The notes under the pieces: generated by a model
Told to the model about the DNA's origin: nothing
Database searches by the model: none
The model's input: only the letters and a program-made list of their open reading frames with translations
Source: Sipunculus nudus
Lineage: Eukaryota > Annelida > Sipuncula > Golfingiida > Sipunculidae
Reading direction: 5' to 3'
NCBI GenBank assembly: GCA_026874595.1
Contig: CM049316.1
Location: forward strand, 51,597,676 to 51,661,675
Length of the DNA: 64,000 bases
Translations under genes and position numbers: made by a program
Part shown: in pieces, positions 51,242 to 62,924 of the stretch
Numbering within the stretch: position 1 is the stretch's first letter
Layout of the letters: every line of letters starts with the position of its first letter

Positions 51242-51686
51242 TTTAGCTCAGCTGACTGAAATCTGTGACCTTGACCTTCATCTTCAAGGTCAAATCTGCA
51301 GAAATGTGAAATTTTTGTGAACCACATAACCTTTGAAGTATTCCAATTGTCTCTACCAAGTTCTCTGACAAGTTTAAAACCTGGTGACTTTGACCATTAA
51401 AATCAAGGTCATATCAACTGAATTATAGTTATTGTCTTGTGAAGACGATAACTTTTGAAGTATTTCACATTTTGTCTTCAAATTTGGTACACCAATCAGT
51501 TATTCCTACCAAGCTCTCGGATGACTTTGAAACCTGGTGACCTTGACCAGGATCTTCAAGGTCAAATCAGCAGAAAGTTTGGATGAGATGACTTTTGAAG
51601 GGCTGCATGTTTTCCTCCAAAATTTGAAACACTTATTGTTCTTACCAAAATTTCATCAGAGTTTGAAACCTGGTGACCTTGACTCA
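51242..51686 (+). mobile_element. Family E fragment with AAGGTCA motifs, part 1
   Basis: Starts AGCTCAGCTGACTGAAA (51245) but passes at once into a body with no GTCC head: TGACCTTGACCTTCATCTTC then AAGGTCAAATC, repeated with spacing near 140-150 bp (ACCTGGTGAC phrases). D-type sequence resumes near 51687. The same body continues at 53615-54188, so the D piece between them appears to be inserted in E. Confidence 0.55.
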
Positions 51687-53614
51687 AATATCTGAACAAC
51701 TAATGCATTGAGCACCATGATTCTTTGCATGGATATTGATCATGGAGTGTTTAATCAGTTCCTGCAAACTGGTGGCGCCACCTGTATTTTTCAATTTTTT
51801 TAACGATTTTTTTCTCCTCTATTTTTTAGACCTTTAAGGATGCTGTCATATTTTAACGTGGCACAAATCATAAAATCTTGACCTAGAATCTTCATTTTTG
51901 ACACACTGAGAAAGCTATGAAAATTCTCCATGGAAACCAGAAATTAGGATTCTGTTACCCATATCCTTCAAGCTATGGGGCCCCAAAGTACCCCCAAGAA
52001 TAGTAAAAAATTTCATACAAAAACTTCAATATCTCATCAACTGCATCACTGATGGTCACAAATTTTGGCATCTCCCCCCAGGAGAACTCCTCTGAGACTA
52101 ATGGACCTATTTTTCCGAAACCTACACCTATTATCGGGTCATATGTTAACTGGTGCCTTACCAATTTGCTTTGACCTCTGACCTTTCCTCTCTGCCTAGC
52201 TTCCTATTGTGCATCTGTTTCCACACATTAACCCTCATATCTTGGGATTATACAAAAGTAGCCCTTGGATAGTTTTATAACATACACAAAAAATGGTGGC
52301 GCCACCTGCAACCATGTTTGCACAGTGTCCATCTGTTCATCTGCTTGGGTTAAAATCACTCATATCTCTGCAGTGAATTGACTAATTCACCTGAAATTCG
52401 GCATGCGTATACATCCTGGATAGCTTTCTTGATTTTATGACAGGTGGCCCCACCTACATTCATGTTCACGCTGATGACATCCAAGCTCATATCTCGGGAA
52501 GCGTTTGACTGATTGGGCCAAAATTTTGGATGTGCATAGATCTCACATAGCTCTTTATCATACGCAAAACTGGTGGCGCAACCTGCAACCATTTTTGCAC
52601 AGCGTCTGTCTGTTTGTCTGTCGTTTGATAATGTCACTCATATCTCGGCAGTGGTTTGACATATCTGCCTAAAATTTCGCAGTTTTATACATCCTGGATA
52701 GCTTTCTTGATTTTATGTCAGGTGGCGCAACCTACATTCTAGTTTATGCTGCAGACATCCAAGCTCATATCTCGGGAACCGTATGAACGATTGGGCCAAA
52801 ATTTTGCATGTGTATAGATCTCACATAGGTCTTTATAATACACAAAACAGAAGGGGCCACCTGCAACCATTTTTGCACAGCGTCTGTCTGTTTGTGTGCC
52901 TTGGGCTAAAATCACTCATTTCTCTGTAGTGGTTTGACATAACTGCCTAAAATTTTGCAGGTTTATACATCCTGGACAGCTTTTTTGATTTTATGACAAG
53001 TGGCGCCACCTACATTCTAGTTAACGCTGTAGACATCCAAGCTCATATCTCAGGAACCATTTGACCGATTGGGCCAAAATTGTGCACATGTTTAGATCTC
53101 ACATAGGTCTTCATCATACACAAAACTGGAGGGGTCACCTGCAACCATTTTTTCACAGCGTCTGTCTGTTTGTCTGCCGTGGGCTTAAATCACTCATATA
53201 CATATAGTGGTTTGACTTTTCTGCCTTAAATTTTGCATATGTATACAACTTGGACAGCTTTCTGGATTTGTGGTAGGTGGCACAACCTACATACACATTT
53301 AGGCTGCAGACATCCATGCTTATATGCAACATACCTCTATTTCCTCTTGCCACCCAATCCATGCCTCACTTCACCCATTCCACTCTGATTTTGGCGGATA
53401 AACGTAGTGGCTTGTCGGCTACCCATATTCTAGTTTTTAAAGTTTACACATTTTTTCTCTATTTTTGAGATATATAAATACAGACACAATCTTGGCCTGT
53501 TGGTTAATCTGTTTGATGCTTCAGTTGAATGGGTATATACTACCATTCTGATGATAAAATTTCCTTTTGCAAATCTCTTCCCAGTCAGCTGAACATCATG
53601 ACCCATGGGTCACT
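51687..53614 (+). mobile_element. Family D 3' portion with nested C2
   Basis: D repeat sequence at 51687-52076, interrupted by C2 (52077-53433), then the D 3' end: AAAGTTTACACATTTTTTCTC, CAGCTGAACATCATGACCC, ATGGGTCACTTGT at about 53614. The D end at 59622-59800 is the same tail without C2. The left C2 junction is not clean compared with D elsewhere, so some D sequence was lost there. Confidence 0.6.
52077..53433 (+). mobile_element. Family C Helitron-like element, copy 2 (C2)
   Basis: Plus-strand sister of C1. The 3' end is GGCGGATAAACGTAGTGG, CTTGTCGGCTACCCATATTC, TAG at 53433, followed by a T run. The 5' subterminal repeat is missing, so it is 5'-truncated near 52077 (GGAGAACTCC, matching C1 at about 37427-37436). 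It holds about four repeats of roughly 280 bp with GCAACCAT, GGTGGCGCCACC variants and TTTGCACAGCGTCTGTCTG. It carries the empty site of the A2 insertion near 52284. Confidence 0.72.
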
Positions 53615-54188
53615 TGTCTTAAAGGTCAAATCTTCTGAAATGTAACATTTTTGTGAACCCCATTAATTTTGTAGTATTTCCAATTTTGTCCTCAAATATA
53701 GTACACCAATTGTTACTACCAAGTTCTCAGACAAGTTTGAAACCATGTGACCCTGATAAGGATCTTCAAAGTCAAATCAGCCAAATTATAGTTATTGTCT
53801 TGTGGATGAGATAACTTTGAAGGGCTGCAAATTTTCCTCCGAAATTTGAAACACTTATTGTTCCTACCAAAATATTGGATGTGTTTGAAATTCTGTGACC
53901 TTGACTTGATCTTCAAGGTCAAATTTATGCAATTCTAGGCTTATTGTTACCCCATAACTTAGGAAGTACTGAAGACTTTCTTCAAATTTGACACACCAGT
54001 TGTTTCTGCCAAAATGTCATCAGAGTTCCAAAAGCAGTGACATTGACCTTCAGTTTCTAATTTGCTGAAATCTAGATTCATTGTTTTAGAGATATTGCAT
54101 ATTTTAACCCTAATGTTATGGGATGGCCCATACGGGGAGACATAGAACAGGTTTGCACTGCAGAAAAAAAGCTATTCTAGTTTCAGAT
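53615..54188 (+). mobile_element. Family E fragment, part 2
   Basis: Continues the E body: AAAGGTCAAATC, TGTGAACCCCATTAATTTTG, then repeated CTACCAAGTTCTC and TGACCTTGACTTGATCTTC phrases at about 140-bp intervals. It ends GCTATTCTAG at about 54180, after which TTTCAG and a new D head follow. The CTAG end suggests the E body belongs to a C/H-type element rather than to the A-type head at 51245. That assignment is uncertain. Confidence 0.5.
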
Positions 54189-56991
54189 TTTTAGCTCAGC
54201 TGACTGTAAGTCATCTGAGCTTTAGCGATCACTCTTTGTCCGTCGTCCGGCCGGCTCTCCAGCCGTCCGGCCGTCTGTCTATTAACAAGGCACAAATCAT
54301 AACCACTGGACCTGGAATCTTCTAACTTTACATCCAGAGAGGTTCATGAAAAATCTCCTTGGAAACCAGGAATTAGGTCTCTGTTACTCATATTCTTCAA
54401 GCTATGGGGCTCTGAAGTACCCCCCAGAGTAATGAACAAGTGACCCATAGGTCATGACGCTCAGCTGCCAAGCATGACCTGCGACATCATGGGCTGAGAT
54501 TCACAACTTCCAGTTAAATTTTGAAGACCCAATTTGCAAATATGTTGAAATTTTCTACGACAACAGAAATATATATCACCAGTGTCTGGTTAAAACACAG
54601 TGAATTTATGGTCAGAGGAAAAATATTGATTGTTAAGCTATCAGCAACTATTCCCAGAGCTTGCTTGATACCTGTCAGTCTCAAAAGGAACACCACAAAG
54701 GTCATATATTAGATCAACATATATAGCAAAAATCAAAGAAATCCATGCAAGAATTATTGAGAAATGGGTGCTTCTGTTTAAATTTTATATAATACAAGCC
54801 AACTGTACTGCACCTGTATAAATGATGGTAATATTTATTAAGAAATATTTGACCCAATCCTTTGCAAGATAAGATTAATATACTTCCAACTGCATTCACT
54901 TTAACAGTTCTTGAGATAATATGATCAAAAGGAATATGGTTGCCTGGTGGCCATATTCAACTTCTGACAGGTCTGAAATCAGACAACAAACATTCTCTAA
55001 ATTGGATCAAACATTGAAGAAACATCACTGAAAGTGCACTGAAAAAAAGGATTTCTAAGGTGGCTAACTGGCAGACAAAATGGATTTCTGACAAGTCAGA
55101 CATTTGATATCACACATCCTCCAATAAGAAACCAAACTTGGGGCAAATTCTCCAAAGAAGGTACAGTAATGAATGTCCAAAACAAATCAAAAGGCATGTT
55201 AAGGCCCTCATATCAGATTTATAGATATGCAAATGTAAAAAGTGTAAGTCTAATATTTTTTATTATAACTCTGCTTTTCAATGGGGTCAGCAGGGTTGGT
55301 AAACTGCAAAACCTGAAAGAAAGGAAATGCAGAAAGCATGACTAAGAGTCTTGTAATGAAAAAAAGCCATCCTAAATCCAGGTACATATCCACATATTAT
55401 GAGAACAAACACTTGCTTTTATATGTGGTGATTTATATATAAATATTCCGAAATCTAGGAAACTAAGTTTATTGCTATGATTCCATAAAAGAAAACTGCA
55501 AAATGTTCCCATCATCTTTTAAATCAGTAGCTAAACCTTAATACTGTACTCTCATAGTCTTAATGCCTGGCTGAAGCATTCCGACAACTGTGTTTTTGTT
55601 ATGCAGTAACGAGGTACTTATCACTCAGCCTTATCACTTATTAGGCTGATACCAAAGGGAGTCATATGTCACCAGTGTCACTCACAATTACAGCAACACA
55701 GTGATATGTACCAGCTGGATTGCAATGATTATATATAAAAGAAAAATAGAGATGGTGTACAAAATAAGTTATTGCAAACATCCCTGACCAATGACCTTGG
55801 CCTTTTGCCCACATATCAACTGGATTCTTTCTAAATGATGGGTAACTACTAACCACTTAAATCTGGTGTAATTACTTGGCAACCAATGAGTGAATAACTT
55901 TGACCTGCAACCTTTAACCTCCTGACCAACTGACCCCAAAATCAATCAGTTATTTCTTCAAGCAAAAGGACCCATAAATATGAAGTTTGGATCAAATTGA
56001 GTGATGCATAGATGTGGCATATGTGAAAGACTGAAGGTTTGGGTTGAACAGTTTCACCAGAAATATGTTCACAAGCATTTAGAACAATTAAGTATTGTGG
56101 CCTTGACCTTTGACCTTTTGAACTCGACATCAATAGGCTTCTTCCCCTATTGGTAGGTAAGCCATATATGTCAGATGGAAGGTATAGATTGAAATGTTTG
56201 CCAGAAAATGTCTCCACATTAGAAGAGGGTGCGGTGAACTTGACCTTTGACCTGAAAATCAACAGGTCTTTTCCCCTGTTGGCAGAGAATCGATATCAGT
56301 GCTGAAAGGTTTGAAATGAAAGGTTTAGCTTGAAATGTGTCCACAACTTTTTCAAAGAAGTGGATCCTGTGACCCTGACCTTTGACCTTGTGACCTCAAC
56401 ATCTATAGGATTCTTCTCCCACTTAGTAGGTGAGCTATATGTGAAAGATCAAAGAATTGGGATGAAAGGTTTGGCTTAAAATGCATCCACAGGCTTTTCA
56501 AAGAAGTTGGTTCTGTGACCTTGACCTTTGACCTTGTGACCTCAAAATAATTATGGTTCTTCCCCTGTTGGTAGGTGAGCTGTATGTGAAAGATGGAAGG
56601 TTTGGGATGAAAATTTTGGCTAAAAGAATTATTTCTGGGGGGTGCAAACACACCCCATAACTTCGAGAATATAAGTCGCAGTGACCTAATTTCAGGTTTG
56701 CAAGGAGATCTTTTTAGAACCTCTAAGACTGCATAGGGTTCATGGCCCTAGCCCCTACGGTTACGATTTGTGCCCTGCTAACGGACGGACAGACGGAAGG
56801 ACGCCGGACAAAAACCCATCGCTATAGCCCAGCATGACTGAAAGTCAGCTGAGCTAAAAATTTAATACAAAAGCTCAAGCATCTGAACAACTAATGCATT
56901 GATCACTATGATTCTTTGCATGGATATTGATCATGGAGTGTTTCATCAGTTTCTGCAGACTGGTGGCCCCACCTGTATTGTTTTTATTTTT
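54189..56991 (+). mobile_element. Family D element D3, interrupted by F2
   Basis: The D head AGCTCAGCTGACTGTAAG is at 54193, followed by a GTCCGGCCG-rich stretch and one D unit up to CCCCCCAGAGTAATG (54432). F2 is inserted there. D resumes at TTTAATACAAAAGCTCAAGC (56861) in the correct order relative to other D units (AATAATGGAAAATTTGATAC), and stops where a family A head appears at 56992. Confidence 0.75.
54433..56861 (-). mobile_element. Family F Helentron-like element, copy 2 (F2)
   Basis: Nearly the same as F1 throughout (mostly single-base differences by eye), about 2.43 kb against 2.73 kb. The difference is largely two missing tandem units: F2 has DR1-type motifs at 56104, 56241, 56376 and 56522. 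It begins AACAAGTGACCCATAGG and ends AAAGTCAGCTGAGCTAAAAA on the plus strand. The site before insertion is known from other D units (TAATGGAAAATTTG) and shows insertion in an A run, equal to T|T in element orientation, with no duplication. Confidence 0.85.
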
Positions 56992-57114
56992 AGCTCAGCT
57001 GACTATAAGTCATCTGAGCTATAGTCATGGTTCATTGTCTGTCGTCCGTCCGTAGATGTGGCACGTTTGAAACCGTAAGACCTAGGAATCCAAAACTTGG
57101 CATAATGTTAGATG
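56990..57114 (+). mobile_element. Family A 5' head fragment
   Basis: AGCTCAGCTGACTATAAG, a short GTCCGTCC head and GGCATAATGTTAGATGTC match A1. It then changes to D sequence. Family A body resumes at about 59801 (TTATTAAAAACCTATTTTCA), missing about 90 bp relative to A1. This is consistent with D4 inserted into an A element with a small deletion, or with two separate fragments. Confidence 0.6.
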
Positions 57115-59800
57115 TCTACTACATAACTACATAACTGATGGTCATGATATTTTGCATACATATTGATCATGAGAAGATTCATCAGTTCCTGCAGACTGGT
57201 GGCACCACCTGTATTTTTCGATTTTTTACGAATTTTATTCTCGAATTTTGAGACCTTTAAAAATGTGAACATCTGTTAACAGGGCACAAATCATAAAGAC
57301 TGGACCTAGAATCTTAATTCTTGACACACTGAGAGACCTATGATAAGTCTCCATGGAAATCAGAAATTAGGTCTCTGTTACCTATATCCTTAGAGCTATT
57401 GGGCCCCAAAGTACCCCCCCCCCCCCCAGAATAGTAAAAAATTTCATACAAAAACTTCAATATCTCATTAACTACATCACTGATGGTCATTATTTTTTGC
57501 ATACATATTGATCATGAGATGTTTCATCAGTGTCTGCAGACTGGTGGCGCCACCTGTATTTTTCCATTTTTTACGAATGTTTTCTCTTTTTTTGAGACCT
57601 TAAAAACTGTGAACATCTGTCAACAGGGCACAAATTGTAAAGACTGGACCTAGAATCTTAATTCCTCACACAGTGAGAGACCTATGGAAAGTCTCCATGG
57701 AAACCTGAAATAAGGTCTCTGTTACCCATATCCTTTGAGCTGTGGGGCTCCCAATTACCCCCCCCCAGAATAATGGAAAATTTGATAAAAACAAATTGCA
57801 ACATCTCAATAACTACAACGCTGATGGTCATGATTTTTGGCATACATATTGATCAAGAGGTGTTCCATCAGTTCCTGTAGACTGGTGGTGCCACCTGTAT
57901 TTTTTTCAAATTTTTACAATTATTAGCCCTCAGCCCTTAGGCTGATGGGCTATTGTCGTCACCCAAGCTGTCCGTCCGTCCGTCTGGCGTCCGTTAACAT
58001 TTTTACCTTGTGAGTGGCATATCTTGAAAAGGATTCACCGTCAGAATTTTATTTCCTCAGTAAAGATGTATATCGACAAAATCTCGGTCAAGTTTGAAGA
58101 TGGGTGACCTTGACCTATTTTTCTACATTTTAGAGCTGATTATAGAAAAACACTTATACGCTTATTTCTCAGGAACCATTTGGTGGATTTTCACAAAACT
58201 TACTATGATCATAGGGACTGATAGTCTGTAACTGCTGCACAAGTTTGGTGGCGCCAACTACAATTTTTTATTTTTAATGAATTTTTAAAGGATTATCAAC
58301 TTTGGGCTTGTGAGCGGGATATCTCTAAAAGGATTCACTGTAGGAATTTTATTTTTTCGGTGAAGATGTATATTGACAAAATCTCGGTCAAGTTCAAAGA
58401 TGGGTGACCTTGACCTATTTTTCTACGTTTTAGAGCTTATTATATAAAAAACATTTAGAAGCTTATTTCTCAGGAACCATTGGGTGGATTTCCACAAAAC
58501 TTACTATGATCATAGGGACTGATGGTCTGTAACTGCTGCACAAGTTTGGGGGTGCAACCAACAATTTCTGATTTTTAATGAATTTTTCTTGGATTTTTCA
58601 ACTTTGGCCTTGTGAGCGTGATATCTCTAAAAGGATTCACAATAGGAATTTTATTTCTTCGGTGAAGATGTATATCGACAAAATCTCGGTCAAGTTCGAA
58701 GATGGGTGACCTTGACCTACTTTTCAAGGTCACAGAGCTTATAATAGAAGCTTACTTAGAAGCTTATTTTTCAGGAAGCATTTAGTGGATTGTTATGAAT
58801 CATGGTACATACCTCTCCATTTTAAATTTATAACTGAGACATGTACAGATATACATCCATGTGAGAACAGATATTTTGTACTTGTTACTGTTACCACCTC
58901 TAAACACTGTTCTTTTGGCTGAGGGCTTTTGTCAGCTTCTGCTGATATTCTAGTTTTTCTCAATTTTTGAGACCTTTAAGGATTTAGTTATCTGTCAACA
59001 GGGTACAAATCGTAATGACTGGACCTAGAATCTTCATTCTTGATACACAGGGAGACCCATGAGAAGTCTCCATGGAAACCTGAAATTAGATCTCTGTTAC
59101 CCATATCCTTTGAGCTATGGCACTCCAAAGTACAGCTCAGAATAATGGAAAAATTGTTACAAAAGCTGAAGTATCTGAACAACTAATGCAGAGATCACCA
59201 TAATTGTTTATATGGATAGTGATCATGGAGTATTTCATACATATCTGCTGTCTGGTGGCACCACCTGTATTTGTTCAGGTTTTTTTACAAATTGTTTTCT
59301 CTATTTTTGAGACCTTTAAGGATGCTGTCATCTGTTAACGTGGCACAAATTGTAACAACAGGACCTAGAATCTTCATTCTTGTCATGCAAGGAGGCCCAT
59401 GAAAAGTTTCTATGGAAACCTGAAATTAGGTCTCTGTTACTCATATCCTTCAAGCTATAGGACTCCAAAGTATCCCTCAGAATAATGGAAAATTTGATAC
59501 AAAAGCTGAAGTATCCGAACAACTAATCCAGAGATCACCATGATTCTTTGCATGGATATTGACCATTAAGTGTTTTTATTAGTTTCTGCAGACTGGTGGA
59601 ACCACCTGTATTTTTTTTTTAAAGTTTATGCATTTTTTCTCTATTTTTGAGATATATAAATACAGTCACAATCTTGGCCTGTTGGTTAATCTGTTTGATG
59701 CTTCAGATGAATGGGTATATACTACCATTCAGATGATAAAATTTCCTTTGGCGAGTCTCTTTCCAGTCAGCTGAGCGTCATGACCCATGGGTCACTTGTT
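57115..59800 (+). mobile_element. Family D element D4, with nested H element
   Basis: D repeat units start near 57280, 57620, 58997 and 59337 (motifs like ACAGGGCACAAAT), spacing about 340 bp once H is removed. The 3' end is TTCCAGTCAGCTGAGCGTCA, TGACCCATGGGTCACTTGTT near 59800. It lacks a 5' head of its own. Poly-C tracts near 57416 and 57757 sit in the ACCCCCCAGAATA part of two units. Confidence 0.65.
57921..58953 (+). mobile_element. Family H Helitron-like element, about 1.03 kb, inserted in D4
   Basis: The 5' end AGCCCTCAGCC forms an imperfect hairpin with GGCTGATGGGCT. The 3' side has the matching subterminal repeat GGCTGAGGGCT (58917-58927), the hairpin TCAGC-TTCT-GCTGA, then TATTCTAG ending at 58953. 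Three internal repeats begin with TTGTGAG near 58010, 58305 and 58608 (about 300 bp), sharing AAAAGGATTCAC, ATCTCGGTCAAGTT and GATGGGTGACCTTGACCTA. D4 resumes in register (TTTTTGAGACCTTTAAGGAT). The CTAG end with upstream hairpin is a Helitron signature. No coding content is visible. Confidence 0.82.
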
Positions 59801-61880
59801 TTATTAAAAACCTATTTTCACACTTCAGGACTGCCTTATATCAAAACCACTCATCTGTTTTTCCTCATATTTACCATAAATAATCCTCTATATAGTTCCT
59901 ATGTATATGCTAGAAATTAGGTCTGTATTATATAATTTAAAACAGTTATGGGCCCAAACATAATGCATTTTGTAAATAATCAGGAAAGAAATTTGATCAC
60001 TCAACACAAAACTTGTTAAAGCTAAGATGTTTTTGTTAGCATTTCAACTGCTATCCTCAAAAATTTGAAACCAGTTGATCAAAAACTGTCGATTTTATTC
60101 AAGTTTTCAAGCATCATGTCACATATTGTTTACATCAAGCTAGTGTTATGCAGTTTGCTAGAGCTCAGCTCTCCAGCTTCAGTTCTAAGTTCCTTAAATT
60201 TGGCATACAGTTAGATGTCTCCAAAATTCCATACCATGCCAAGAATTTGGTAACTAGGACTTAATTCCTTTGAGATATTAATGAAAAACTTCAATATTTC
60301 CATTTAAAACCCATTGTTACACTTCAGGACTGCCTAATATCAAAACCACTGATCTGACTTTGATCATATATTATATACATATTTTTCTATACATTTGCTA
60401 TGCACATGCCAGAAATGATGTCAGTATTGCGTAATTGTTTTAAGTTATGGGCCCAAACATAATGGACTTAGTAAAAAATCAGGAAAAATATTTACTCACG
60501 TTACATGAAAATTATTGAAGCTAATGAATTTTTTTTCATGTATATAACTTTGTTTAATTAAGATTCAATTGTATACCAAAAATTAGATCTGTATTTGGTA
60601 AATTTTATAAGTTATTAGCATAAACATAAAATCAGTACCTTAAATTTTACCCAACGTTGACCAAGGCATGTTTTTTTCCTGTGAGTACTGTTGATTTAAT
60701 TTTCACAGCATGTAAACATAAGTATTTAATTTGTTTAAATCTGAAATTTGAAAATAAAAGGTTGAACATTAGGCTAGTTATTGAATTTTATCTTGAGGCT
60801 CTATTGTAGTCACTTGCTTTGTTCCAGATGCAGGTAGGCCACTCCAGGTCACTGGAAGTCAGCTATGCCAGGGTTCCTGATTTGTTACAGTCACTGGGGG
60901 AGATCCCCTGCTGTGACAGGTGTACAATTGTTCTCATATCACACCCCCTCCCCCCCCCCCCCCCCCATGAATATATAAATATACATTTGTATGCATGATG
61001 TGGTGATATATGACAAGATTGAGATTTATGATGATGCAATTTAGAATTATGAATCAAGGTTTATATTCAGAAATATATGTTATATTGGAAATGTATACAA
61101 ATTAAACTTAAAATTAAAAAATGAGGATCTAATACAAACATGTGTTTGTTATTTTCAGGCCTCAGCAGAATTGGAGATTAGGCTTTGTTTGCCCTGAATG
61201 TATATGCAAAAGTGTTGTTGATCCAACCATCCCCCCCCCCTCCCCCGGCTGTCATTGATCCTTTGCACCTCACCGTCACCTTTGCACTGGGACATTAGTT
61301 ATTATTGCAAATGTGTACAATTTTTTTAATTTGAAAAAATAATTGGATTAGAAAAAATTAAGATCTAATTGAAACATATTCTTGCCTAAGGAGAATGGAA
61401 CATAAGGTGATCAGCTCTGTCTGTCCATCATCTCTCAATTATCATTAAATATATATATTAATTATGAAATTTTCCTTTAAACAATGTTGAAATAACTTTC
61501 ATATGCTGTATGTGTATGGATTTAAGCTATTAAAGTCTGAAATTTGAAAGCAATTTATGTATTCAGATGTGTAATATTGCAGATGAAAAACCTTAAAATA
61601 TTCAAATATATTATCAACTTTGTTTGTCTGTCTGTCCTTTTTTAAATATTATGTAATTGTGAATGAACTATTTAATCCTGTAAGTATTGTTGAATTAAGT
61701 GGAAATCCTATATGTATATACACTATATTTATACAGAGATGTTGTAACTCCCCTCATTCCAGCCCTCCCCCCCCCCCCCTCCCCCCTCCACCACCACCAC
61801 CACCAAGTCCTTGCATCTGGGGATATGGGACATCAGTTACCGTATTTATTCCAATTTGGCGATCCCTCTAATTTCTCAAC
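59801..61880 (+). mobile_element. Family A body and tail (A7), A3-type version, ill-defined right end
   Basis: Matches A1/A2 body from 59801 and then the A3-specific block (60841-60945: CACTCCAGGTCACTGGAAGT, TTACAGTCACTGGGGGAG), followed by a poly-C tract and AT-rich tail. Low-complexity C-rich tracts occur at 60948-60966, 61231-61246 and 61767-61800. No 3' A terminus is seen. Similarity becomes weak after about 61200, so the right limit is a guess. Confidence 0.5.
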
Positions 61881-62237
61881 CCCAAAAAATATTTTGAAAG
61901 CATAATTTATAAAATGACTCTAATTTCGCGACTGCCGACGATGTTTTCTGTCGACCATGTTAAGGTGAAATGCCTCCGTCTCACGCGGGCACCGCATTTT
62001 GTATCTGCCTAGATTCTTATTACACTGAGCTTCCATATCAAATTAGAGCATGTTTGCAATAAAATTTTTGAAGATACAAAGTTGCATTTTTCATAATATA
62101 TAAACATGATAAAGCGTTCAAGTTCCAAATGGATGTCCGTGACGAACGTGCCCCGTGTGCAATTCACGCGGGATATTTATAACACCAATATTTACAACTT
62201 AAGGTGAAGTACGCGGGATAGTACAACTGTGACATCG
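61880..62237. other. Unassigned single-copy-looking sequence
   Basis: No repeat family recognised. CGCGGG occurs three times (CACGCGGGCACC, CACGCGGGATA, TACGCGGGATA), and the CpG content is visibly above that of the preceding 30 kb. No frame of useful length. Confidence 0.4.
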
Positions 62238-62244
62238 TTAGAAC

Positions 62245-62302
62245 GATCGTCTTAGTTAAGCTCGAATGACCGGGGTTAGTTTTTGGATGGGTGACCGCCC
62301 GT
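62245..62302 (+). pseudogene. 5S rRNA-like segment (5S pseudogene or 5S-derived SINE head)
   Basis: The stretch GGTTAGTTTTTGGATGGG, TGACCGCC at 62275-62299 closely matches the conserved internal promoter (box C region) of animal 5S rRNA, and the upstream TAAGCTCG, TGACCGGGG resembles the box A/intermediate region with changes. The 5' and 3' thirds of a normal 120-nt 5S gene are not recognisable, so this is not an intact gene. 5S-derived SINEs (SINE3 type) have such a head. A tail with short repeats was not clearly found. Transcription is not implied. Confidence 0.55.
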
Positions 62303-62924
62303 ACAAAACAGGGTTTGATCGAGGGCACGGGAGCTAGGACCATTATCGGTCGTGTAAATTTTAACGCCCTTTTAGATTATTGTCAGTTAATTTCGATAAA
62401 TTATTCATAATAATGTAAATAAAGTCATTGGTCATATTATTTTATTCACATCTTACCTGCTACGCCTGGATCAATTAGCCGTGCCGGAGCTTCATATACG
62501 CTGCCTGAACATGAGGTGTGATATCCAACGCTTATGAAAGTCTTGTTCAAACAGATTTTAACGGGCTTTGATTTTGTAATTAGGGGCCGAAGCCCGTGCT
62601 TGGTTAATGAAGCCAAACAACAAGTCTGGTATCGCACGGTTGTTGTCATAACATGTAATTTAATGATTGCTACTCCCTACCCATCATCTACTCAGAGAAC
62701 AGCCTCATGGCCACCTGCAAGCACAATTAAAAGAAGGCTGTTGCTATTGGTCCGGACCCATTATGCAGCCGGCTATTCGTCTGGCACTTCCTGTGCACAT
62801 GCGCAGTTGCACCGTAATGCAGAAGTGCCGGGCGCATACTACGCAAAGCTAATGGTCCGGCACTCCTTGAATCTGGCTCAGTACCGGTACTTCATATGAT
62901 ATACGCACGGCGCGGCAGTGAGTG

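Noticed and set aside
62534-62899. 121-residue plus-strand open frame
   Set aside because: No recognised domain, no plausible splice context, basic and low-information composition, and adjacent to repeat arms. Chance frame in CpG-richer DNA is more likely.
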